Positions 1 to 5,014 of a stretch of DNA of 7,842 bases are shown piece after piece. The position numbers were made by a program, and so were the translations under genes. The stretch spans positions 1 to 7,842 of the forward strand of contig JBKPAF010000028.1 in the NCBI GenBank assembly GCA_046726275.1, given 5' to 3'. Each line of letters opens with the position of its first letter. Positions within the stretch are counted from its first letter, which is position 1. The notes beneath the pieces were generated by a model, which was not told where the DNA came from, did not search any database, and saw only the letters and a list, made by a program, of their open reading frames with translations. Source of the DNA: DASXTW01 sp046726275 (GTDB lineage Bacteria; Actinomycetota; UBA4738).

Positions 1-152
1 GGCGCCGTCCGGGGCGCGGCCGGGGGTGGCGCGGCGTAGACCATTCCGGCGGGAGCGGCCACCGCTGCCGCAGGCGCCGCCGCCGCCGCGGGACGGGCTG
101 CCGCTGCCGCCGCCTGCCGAGCCCCCTCGCCGTCGCCAGTCGCCGCGGCTGC
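1..152. repeat. Low-complexity GCC/GCG-rich tract encoding an Ala/Pro linker
   Basis: This stretch is dominated by GCC, GCG, GCA and CCG triplets and reads on the minus strand as an Ala/Pro-rich segment (about residues 63-112 of the partial protein). The triplets are imperfect and use several synonymous codons. It looks like a coding linker under amino-acid-level constraint, not a simple microsatellite. Confidence 0.5.
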
Positions 153-338
153 GTGCTCCCGTTCCTCGGGCGCCTTGCGTTCCCGCTCGGGTTCGCCGTG
201 CGCCTTCCGATACGCCTTGACTCCGGCGGCCCGGGCTCGGCCCTCGGCGACGCGCCTGTCGGTTCCCTTGGCCAGCTCGGCGGCGAGGGTCTTGTCGAAG
301 ACCTCCTGGTCGAGCGGCGTCTCTTCCCTCGGCGGCAT
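1..338 (-). CDS. Unrecognised charged, Ala/Pro-rich protein, N-terminal part (runs off left edge)
   Basis: This open frame starts at ATG 338, 9 bases after the cytochrome b stop. An AGGAG lies 6 bases before the ATG and overlaps that stop region, so translation is probably coupled. The 112 visible residues have two parts. Residues 1-62 are highly charged and likely helical, with a run resembling 'KGTDRRVAEGRARAAG' near residues 24-39. From about residue 63 the chain is almost all Ala, Pro and Gly, like a flexible linker. There is no signal peptide, membrane span, cysteine motif or CxxCH in the visible part. The family is not recognised. In b6f-type operons the gene after petB is often petD (subunit IV), so a subunit IV, Rieske or cytochrome domain could follow beyond the edge; that is inference from position only. 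The coding call rests on the open frame, RBS and tight spacing. Confidence 0.7.
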   Translation of the reverse strand, partial: MPPREETPLDQEVFDKTLAAELAKGTDRRVAEGRARAAGVKAYRKAHGEPERERKAPEEREHAAAATGDGEGARQAAAAAARPAAAAAPAAAVAAPAGMVYAAPPPAAPRTA

Positions 339-347
339 CCCTTGCTC

Positions 348-1133
348 CTACAGCGGACCGCTGATCCCACCGTCCTTCCTGATCCGCCAGAAGTGCACGG
401 CCAGGAACAGGACCAGGATGAATGGCAAGAACAGGACGTGGAACACGTACCAACGCAAGAGGGTCTCCGGACCGACTTCGAGGCTGCCTAACAGGAGGAA
501 CTTGGCCTGGGTCGCCACCAGGGGCGAGTACCCCGCGAGGTTGGTTCCCACCGTGACCGCCCAGATGGACAGCTGGTCCCAGGGCAGTAGGTAACCGGTG
601 AACGAGAGGCCCAGCGTGAGGAAGAGGAGGATGACCCCGACAACCCAGTTGAACTCCCGGGGCGGCTTGTACGCACCTGTGTAGAAGACCCGGGCCATGT
701 GCAGGGACACGGTGAACACCATCAGGTGGGCCCCCCAGCGATGGATGTTCCTGACAAGGTCGCCGAAGAACACCCCGCTGCGGATGGCCTGCATGTCCGT
801 GTACGCGGTCGCCCTTCCGAGCTCGGCGGCCGGCCGATAGAAGAACATCAGATAGATGCCGGTGATGGTGAGCAGGACGAACAGGAAGAACGAGAGACCG
901 CCCAGACAGAACGTGTAAGTCAGCTTCAGTCCGTGCCGTTTGATCTTGACGGGATGCAGGTGATACAGGACGTTGTTCATCATGGCCAGGGCGCGGTCCC
1001 GCTGCGTGTCCTTGTATCCCTTACGGAAGATCGATCCCGGCCGGAACATCGACTTCCAGAACTCCGTTTCCCGGACGTAGTCCAGGGCCTCGGTAGGGCT
1101 CGGAGGCTTTGGCAGTCTGTCCCGCAGTTTCAA
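348..1133 (-). CDS. petB: Cytochrome b6-type subunit of a quinol-oxidising bc/b6f-like complex
   Basis: This is a 261-residue integral membrane dihaem cytochrome b, equivalent to the N-terminal half of cytochrome b (PetB of b6f, QcrB of Bacillus). Four membrane helices lie at about residues 72-98, 131-152, 162-182 and 229-250. The haem ligands are H131/H145 in helix B and H232/H247 in helix D. Other b6 hallmarks are 'HRW' at 131-133, 'KPPRE' at 156-160, 'LPWDQ' at 183-187 and the C-terminal 'GISGPL'. Helix A carries 'FCLGG' with C76, aligning with the plant/cyanobacterial b6 Cys that holds haem cn. About 40 extra N-terminal residues precede the b6-like core. The start is TTG, the first start codon after the in-frame ferredoxin stop, with AAGGA 12 bases upstream. 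The C-terminal half with the PEWY motif is not in the window. It sits 27 bases after the ferredoxin gene. Confidence 0.93.
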   Translation of the reverse strand: MKLRDRLPKPPSPTEALDYVRETEFWKSMFRPGSIFRKGYKDTQRDRALAMMNNVLYHLHPVKIKRHGLKLTYTFCLGGLSFFLFVLLTITGIYLMFFYRPAAELGRATAYTDMQAIRSGVFFGDLVRNIHRWGAHLMVFTVSLHMARVFYTGAYKPPREFNWVVGVILLFLTLGLSFTGYLLPWDQLSIWAVTVGTNLAGYSPLVATQAKFLLLGSLEVGPETLLRWYVFHVLFLPFILVLFLAVHFWRIRKDGGISGPL

Positions 1134-1160
1134 GGGCGCTCTATTTCCTTCCCCTCGGAC

Positions 1161-1568
1161 CTATTCGACGTCGACGTCCACTTTCTGTGAGGTTGGAACC
1201 GCAGCCATCGTCCGGCGCCCCCCGGAGTCATCTTCGGGGAGGCGCGCATAGTACAGGCAGTCACTCGGGCAGCGCTCCACGCACACCGAGCACCGAGTGC
1301 ACGCGTTGTCGTCAACGACGAAGATGGCGAACGCGTTCTCCACCTCCGCCTCGACGGCGTCGTCCTCCGATGTCTGGACGATCCCGGGGTCCAGCATGAA
1401 GATGCAGTTCCACGGGCAGACGTCCTCGCACGCCCGGCACAGGATGCAGGGGTCCGGGTCGAGCATGAGGTGCTTGGGCGACTTGACTCCCTGCTTCAAC
1501 CACTCGGCGTCGACAGTCTCGACGGAGTAGTCGGTCTTGATGTCCACCTCGGTCTTCACGAAGGGCAT
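1161..1568 (-). CDS. Dicluster 2[4Fe-4S] ferredoxin-like protein
   Basis: This is a 135-residue soluble iron-sulphur protein with two CxxCxxCxxxCP motifs: C41, C44, C47, C51 and C90, C93, C96, C100. It should carry low-potential electrons on the cytoplasmic side, since there is no signal peptide or membrane span. Each motif is followed by one more Cys four residues on (C55 in 'CPWNC', C104 in 'CPSDC'). The two motifs are separated by an acidic stretch (about 59-88). A 40-residue N-terminal extension and a 30-residue C-terminal tail make it longer than a minimal bacterial ferredoxin. The ATG at 1568 is preferred because GGAGAGG lies 10 bases upstream; the frame stays open to a TTG at 1592, which has no such site. 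It lies between a small membrane protein and cytochrome b6, 27 bases from each, suggesting a subunit or dedicated partner of that complex. The family is clear; the partner is inferred. Confidence 0.9.
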   Translation of the reverse strand: MPFVKTEVDIKTDYSVETVDAEWLKQGVKSPKHLMLDPDPCILCRACEDVCPWNCIFMLDPGIVQTSEDDAVEAEVENAFAIFVVDDNACTRCSVCVERCPSDCLYYARLPEDDSGGRRTMAAVPTSQKVDVDVE

Positions 1569-1595
1569 CGGGCTGTCACCTCTCCATCTCAAGCC

Positions 1596-1982
1596 TCACC
1601 GGTACCCACCGGTGGGGCGGCTCTCGCTCTCGCTGCGAAGCCTTCTCCGCAGCTTCTGAAGATGGTAGGGGAGGATGATGAAAGCCCCAAAGGGGATGCT
1701 GAACAGGATGATGGCGATCACGTCGCGAAGCTCGTACTTGATCCATGCGAGCGTGTCCGGACACGGGCAGGGATTCCATCCCAATTTCTGATCGGCGAAG
1801 TAGAGCCACCAGGAGGGCAGGAAGCCGATCAGCCCGATGGCAAGGAACCACAGCACGAACGCGACCACTACCGCCTTCGTCCAGGTCCATTCGAAGTCCC
1901 TGACCCTGGTCTGGAAGCGCAGGACCGCTGGTTGTGATCGTTCCTTCACACCCTGCGGTATCAACTTGGCGGCGAGCTTCAT
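1596..1982 (-). CDS. Small two-span membrane protein with CPCP loop, function unknown
   Basis: The protein has 128 residues and I do not recognise the family. Two hydrophobic segments are clear: about residues 36-62 (ending in a Trp/Tyr-rich edge, 'SWWLYF') and 86-106. Basic residues before the first span and the 'KLRRRLR' run after the second put both ends in the cytoplasm by the positive-inside rule. The 63-85 loop, with C72 and C74 in 'PCPCP', would then face outside. CPC is not a haem c motif; the thiols could form a disulphide or bind metal, which is speculation. It starts at ATG 1982 with GGAAGG six bases upstream, and is the first gene after a strong promoter. Being first in an operon with ferredoxin and cytochrome b6 suggests an accessory or anchoring subunit of that complex. 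It is compact and intact, with no sign of damage. Confidence 0.8.
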   Translation of the reverse strand: MKLAAKLIPQGVKERSQPAVLRFQTRVRDFEWTWTKAVVVAFVLWFLAIGLIGFLPSWWLYFADQKLGWNPCPCPDTLAWIKYELRDVIAIILFSIPFGAFIILPYHLQKLRRRLRSESESRPTGGYR

Positions 1983-2011
1983 CCGAGGCCTTCCAGGGCG
2001 AACGCGAGCGG

Positions 2012-2041
2012 ATTATATCGGCGGCCTTCGAGGGCCCTCAA
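2012..2041 (-). promoter_or_regulatory. Sigma70-type promoter of the cytochrome b6/ferredoxin operon
   Basis: Reading on the minus strand, TTGAGG (2041-2036) is followed after 18 bases by a perfect TATAAT (2017-2012), an obvious AT island in GC-rich DNA. Transcription would start near 2005, leaving a leader of about 23 bases that contains the GGAAGG ribosome site of the first gene. This is seen directly as a consensus match; activity is inferred. Confidence 0.7.
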
Positions 2042-2089
2042 ACATCGGCGGGACAGACCGCCCCGGGGGCCGGTCCGTCGCTGCGGACG

Positions 2090-2111
2090 GCTTGTGAAGA
2101 TGTTCACAAGC
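2090..2111. promoter_or_regulatory. Perfect inverted repeat: Rex-like or CRP/GlxR-like operator
   Basis: GCTTGTGAA (2090-2098) and TTCACAAGC (2103-2111) are exact reverse complements around a GATG spacer. The core fits the Rex site TTGTGAA-N4-TTCACAA; Rex senses NADH/NAD+ and controls respiratory genes in Streptomyces and Bacillus. It equally fits the CRP/GlxR site TGTGA-N6-TCACA, and GlxR controls oxidase genes in Corynebacterium. Its centre is about 95 bases upstream of the predicted minus-strand transcript start and about 104 bases upstream of the ccdA ATG. It could therefore act on the plus promoter, on both promoters, or as a distal activator site for the minus one. Confidence 0.7.
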
Positions 2112-2134
2112 ATCGACACCACTATGAGGGCAAT

Positions 2135-2160
2135 GGGACCCGGTCTGCAACAGAGGTCCC
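2135..2160 (+). other. Hairpin-forming stretch in the probable ccdA leader
   Basis: GGGACC (2135-2140) pairs with GGTCCC (2155-2160). Inside it, TCTG (2144-2147) can pair with CAGA (2151-2154) around a CAA loop, leaving a CGG bulge on one side. The stretch lies 45-70 bases before the ccdA start, so it could shape the 5' end of that transcript. There is no following T-run, so it does not look like an intrinsic terminator. A second GGACCC at 2175-2180 could compete for pairing. It may simply be chance in GC-rich DNA. Confidence 0.25.
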
Positions 2161-2204
2161 TGATTCCCGAGGTCGGACCCGCGATCGGATCGTGAGGTGC
2201 CAGG

Positions 2205-2969
2205 ATGTGGGCCGTGATCGCGGACGTCGGGACCAGGGTGACGGAGTGGTGGGGGCCGGCGCTCGCCTTCGCCGCGGGGGTGGTCTCGTTCGCCTCGCCG
2301 TGCGTGCTGCCCGTGGTGCCCGGCTACCTGGCCTTCGTCACCGGGGGAGAGGGTGCTCCCAGCGAAGAGCGAAAGCCCCTCATCCCCATCCTCCTTTTCA
2401 TCCTCGGTTTCGCTTTTGTGTTCACCATTGTCGGTGGATTCACCGCGAGCGCCCTCGCCAGCTGGCTCAGGTCCGACACGGGCGAGCGTGTGGCTGGCGC
2501 CTTCGTGCTGGCGTTCGGGCTCTTCATGCTCCTCTATGCGTTGCGCCTGGGAGTGCCCTGGCTCTACCGAGAGGAGCGGCCCTTTCTCGCTCACGTGCGG
2601 CCGGGACGCGCGGGTGCGTTCCCTCTCGGGATGGCGTTCGCCGTCGGGTGGACGCCGTGCATCGGTCCCGTCCTCGGAGCGATCCTGACGCTGGCGGCGA
2701 GCGCGCCGGGCAATCATCCGAATCCTGCCCGGTCGGTCCTGTTGCTGTTCTTCTATTCGGTCGGACTCGGCTTGCCCTTCCTCTTCGTGGGGCTGGGTGT
2801 TCGGTGGCTGCTCGGCGCGTTCAGGTTCTTCAGCCGCAACTACCGCTGGTTCGCCGCTGCCAGCGGAGTCGTGATGGCCGCGATCGGGATCCTCCTCCTC
2901 ACCGGCCAGTGGAACAGGCTGATGGCCCCGCTGCTCGAGCAGGTCGCCCGGTTCACCCCCGCCCTGTAG
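2205..2969 (+). CDS. ccdA: CcdA-type cytochrome c biogenesis / thiol-disulphide membrane transporter
   Basis: This 254-residue membrane protein belongs to the CcdA/DsbD-beta family. It passes electrons from cytoplasmic thioredoxin across the membrane to reduce exported thiols, such as apocytochrome c CxxCH sites and CuA-site cysteines. The redox cysteines are in the two family repeats: C33 in 'FASPCVLPVVPGYL' and C152 in 'GWTPCIGPVLGAIL'. Six hydrophobic segments are visible, at about 17-45, 58-82, 97-117, 138-165, 176-204 and 214-233. Length is normal for CcdA. The ATG at 2205 has GAGG seven bases upstream. It heads the plus-strand operon, 27 bases before ctaA, where it can serve the fused cytochrome c and CuA domains of CtaC further down. 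No ResB/ResC (CcsB/CcsA) haem ligation genes are in the window. The family call is firm; the specific client is inferred from context. Confidence 0.92.
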   Translation: MWAVIADVGTRVTEWWGPALAFAAGVVSFASPCVLPVVPGYLAFVTGGEGAPSEERKPLIPILLFILGFAFVFTIVGGFTASALASWLRSDTGERVAGAFVLAFGLFMLLYALRLGVPWLYREERPFLAHVRPGRAGAFPLGMAFAVGWTPCIGPVLGAILTLAASAPGNHPNPARSVLLLFFYSVGLGLPFLFVGLGVRWLLGAFRFFSRNYRWFAAASGVVMAAIGILLLTGQWNRLMAPLLEQVARFTPAL

Positions 2970-2988
2970 ACACGGGCGAGGGATACTG

Positions 2989-3000
2989 ATGGCCGCATGA
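2989..3000 (+). other. Possible three-codon leader ORF (M-A-A-stop) coupled to ctaA
   Basis: ATG GCC GCA TGA ends in the ATGA that contains the ctaA start at 2997. The only good Shine-Dalgarno run, GCGAGGG (2976-2982), sits six bases from this ATG but 14 from the ctaA ATG. Translation could start here and re-start at ctaA, or the ribosome could simply use the more distant start. It may be coincidental. Confidence 0.2.
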
Positions 3001-3983
3001 CCATCCGAGCGACTGTGCCACGGCCCCACGGAGCCGCCGGCACGCGCCCCACCCAGGCGGATCGCTCCCAGGCACGGCTCCGTGGGATCGCCGTCGCGGC
3101 TACGACGGCCACATTCCTTCTTATCGCCGTGGGGGGGCTGGTCAGAGCGACCGAGTCCGGGCTGGGGTGCTCCGGCTGGCCGAAGTGCACGCCGGACCGC
3201 TGGCTCCCTCCGCTCGAATACCATGCCCTGATCGAGTACAGCCACCGGTTCCTGGCGTTCCTGGACATCTTCTTGGTGGTGGCGCTCGTGGTGGTCGTGT
3301 GGCGCCGCTATTCGCGGGTCCGCCGGCTCACCGTGGCTGCCACATCGGCCCTTTTCCTGATCTTCTTCCAAGCGGCACTGGGAGGAATCGTGGTCAGGGG
3401 CGAGTTGCACGCCCTGCTCGTGAGCGCCCACCTGGCCACGGCCATGGTGTTCGCCGGCGTCCTCGTGTATGTGTCGGTGGTCTCGTTCACCCTCGAGAGG
3501 ACGACGGGCCCGCCCGATGGGTTGACGCGTTTGGCATGGCTGGCGGCAGGGGGGACGCTCGCCCTCGTGGCCGTGGGTGCGTATGTTCGCGGGGAAGGAG
3601 CCGGCCTCGTGTTTCCCGACTGGCCGCTGATGGACGGCCGTCTGGTCCCGGTCATCGCGTCTGCTCCCGTCGGGATCCACTTTGCCCACAGGGTCCTCGC
3701 GCTGGTGGTCGGGGTCCTCGTGATGGTCGTGGCAGAGAGGGCGAGGCGGGAGCGCGGGAAGGAGGATCCGGTCGTGCTTCTCTCGGCCGTGACGACTCTC
3801 CTGTTTCTGGCTCAGGTACTGATAGGGGCGATCAATGTGTGGACGAAGCTTGCCGCTCCCGCCGTTGTGGCTCACGTTGCCGTGGCCGGTCTTGCGTGGG
3901 GTGCGGTCGTGGCCACGGCGGCCACGGCCGGTCCGACCGCTTCAGTAGCTGAGCACTACGAGCCTTTCGGAGACGTGCCATGA
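2997..3983 (+). CDS. ctaA: Haem A synthase CtaA
   Basis: This 328-residue polytopic membrane enzyme (COX15/CtaA family) oxidises the C8 methyl of haem O to the formyl group of haem A. It is built as two similar four-helix halves. The first half has 'GGLVRATESGLGCSG' with C58 and C64, then 'IEYSHRF' with E80 and H83, and H145 in 'SAHLAT'. The second half has H231 in 'FAHRVL' and H293 in 'VAHVAV', the expected haem ligands. The second-half loop 'GLVFPDWPLMDG' (203-214) keeps the FPDWP core but has no cysteines, unlike the Bacillus enzyme, so only one disulphide is possible. The first 28 residues are hydrophilic and may be an extension. It follows ccdA by 27 bases and overlaps ctaB by ATGA, so the haem A pathway is translated as a pair. 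Confidence 0.95.
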   Translation: MTIRATVPRPHGAAGTRPTQADRSQARLRGIAVAATTATFLLIAVGGLVRATESGLGCSGWPKCTPDRWLPPLEYHALIEYSHRFLAFLDIFLVVALVVVVWRRYSRVRRLTVAATSALFLIFFQAALGGIVVRGELHALLVSAHLATAMVFAGVLVYVSVVSFTLERTTGPPDGLTRLAWLAAGGTLALVAVGAYVRGEGAGLVFPDWPLMDGRLVPVIASAPVGIHFAHRVLALVVGVLVMVVAERARRERGKEDPVVLLSAVTTLLFLAQVLIGAINVWTKLAAPAVVAHVAVAGLAWGAVVATAATAGPTASVAEHYEPFGDVP

Positions 3984-4933
3984 GCAAGGTTGCAAGGCCA
4001 CCCGACATCGAGCGGATTCCCGCCGAAGGGCCGGATCCTGCCTCGCGGGTGCGTAGCCGGTCCACCGGGACGCTGGCCGCGTATCTCCAGCTCACCAAAC
4101 CCCGGATCGTCCTCCTCTTGTTGATCACGACCATTCCCACGATGATCCTGGCGCGTGACGGCATGCCTTCGCCCTGGCTGATCCTGGCCACGCTCCTGGG
4201 CGGGGCCCTGTCGGCCGGGGGAGCGAACGCGATCAATCAATACGTCGACAGGGACATCGACGAGGTGATGACCAGGACCCGTCGTCGACCCCTTCCCGCT
4301 CGGGCCATCGAGCCCGGCCATGCCCTCGCCTTCGGCATCCTGCTCGGCGTAGCCGGTTTCCTGTGGCTAGCTCTCCTCGTCAACCTTCCCGCCGCGCTCC
4401 TGTCGACCTCGGCGCTGCTGTTCTATGTGTTCGTGTACACGCTCTGGCTGAAACGGTTGACTCCACAGAACATCGTGATCGGAGGCGCGGCGGGCGCGGC
4501 TCCCACGCTGGTCGGGTGGGCCGCGGTCACAGGGAGGGTGGGCTGGCCCGCCGTAGTCCTTTTCGGCATCGTGTTCCTGTGGACTCCACCCCACTTCTGG
4601 GCACTGTCCCTTCGGTACCGGAGTGACTACGCCCTCGCCGGCATCCCCATGCTGCCCGTGGTGGCGGGCAGGGACGCCACCACCCGACTGATCCTCCGGT
4701 ATTCGGTCATCCTCGCCCTTGCGTCGCTCGTGCTGTGGCCGGTGGCCCCGACGGGCCTGCTGTATCCCCTGGCCGCGGCGGCCCTTGGGGCGGTGTTCGT
4801 GGCCAAGGCTCTCCACCTACGGAGGAAAGGAACCACGGCCGCCGCGATGTCCCTGTTTCGATACTCGATCGCCTACCTGGCGGTCCTGTTCGGGATGGTG
4901 GCGATCGACACGCTGGTCCATCTCGGCCCGTGA
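3980..4933 (+). CDS. ctaB: Protohaem IX farnesyltransferase (haem O synthase) CtaB/CyoE
   Basis: This 317-residue UbiA-superfamily membrane prenyltransferase joins farnesyl diphosphate to haem B to make haem O, the substrate of CtaA. The Mg-prenyl-diphosphate motif NxxxDxxxD is N86, D90, D94 in 'NQYVDRDID', followed by 'MTRTRRRPLP' (97-106). 'YTLWLKRLTPQN' (153-164), 'TPPHFWALSL' (202-211) and 'DYALAGIPMLP' (216-226) are typical CyoE loops. Alternating hydrophobic segments to residue 314 fit about nine helices. The first 32 residues are a polar N-terminal extension before 'YLQLTKPRI'. The ATG at 3980 overlaps the ctaA stop (ATGA), with GGAG about seven bases upstream. Length is normal and the gene is intact. 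Confidence 0.96.
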   Translation: MSKVARPPDIERIPAEGPDPASRVRSRSTGTLAAYLQLTKPRIVLLLLITTIPTMILARDGMPSPWLILATLLGGALSAGGANAINQYVDRDIDEVMTRTRRRPLPARAIEPGHALAFGILLGVAGFLWLALLVNLPAALLSTSALLFYVFVYTLWLKRLTPQNIVIGGAAGAAPTLVGWAAVTGRVGWPAVVLFGIVFLWTPPHFWALSLRYRSDYALAGIPMLPVVAGRDATTRLILRYSVILALASLVLWPVAPTGLLYPLAAAALGAVFVAKALHLRRKGTTAAAMSLFRYSIAYLAVLFGMVAIDTLVHLGP

Positions 4934-4945
4934 GGCGAGGATGAT

Positions 4946-5014
4946 ATGGTGAGCCTCAGCCCCATCGTTGTCGGTCCCATCACACGAGTGCGCCCCTTCG
5001 AGAGGGAGGCATGA
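4946..5014 (+). CDS. Possible 22-codon ORF overlapping the ctaC start
   Basis: This is a short frame in the 77-base gap between ctaB and ctaC: ATG 4946, about five bases after a GCGAGG. It encodes MVSLSPIVVGPITRVRPFER-EA and ends with TGA 5012-5014, overlapping the ctaC ATG at 5011 in an ATGA junction like ctaA/ctaB. It could be a leader peptide that couples translation into ctaC. It could also be chance, as a stop-start overlap of this kind is not rare. No domain or membrane segment is recognisable. Confidence 0.2.
   Translation: MVSLSPIVVGPITRVRPFEREA

Noticed and set aside
1..152. Triplet-rich tract as a microsatellite or CRISPR-like repeat
   Set aside because: No repeated unit with regular spacers is present, and the synonymous codon variation fits a coding Ala/Pro linker.
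153..491. Plus-strand frames over the left end and the cytochrome b gene
   Set aside because: They oppose the cytochrome b gene and its coupled neighbour, carry no family motif, and have Pro/Arg-rich compositions typical of shadow frames.
1569..1592. TTG start at 1592 giving an eight-residue longer ferredoxin
   Set aside because: The ATG at 1568 has a strong GGAGAGG ten bases upstream, which would lie inside the longer frame; the extra residues show no conserved-looking feature.
1605..1616. Perfect 12-base palindrome CCCACCGGTGGG
   Set aside because: It falls within the last codons of the two-span protein (Pro-Thr-Gly-Gly) and is explained by GC-rich codon choice; it lies inside an operon with no nearby promoter, and there is no T-run for a terminator.
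2013..3875. Open frame of 620 codons on the minus strand, antisense to ccdA and ctaA
   Set aside because: Its product is hydrophilic and rich in Arg, Glu, His and Gly with no domain, and it lies over two well-recognised genes and the control region. It is the usual antisense shadow of high-GC coding DNA.
4934..4990. Possible internal promoter before ctaC (TATGGT at about 4945)
   Set aside because: No acceptable -35 hexamer is found at 16-18 bases upstream, so a separate promoter cannot be supported from the sequence.
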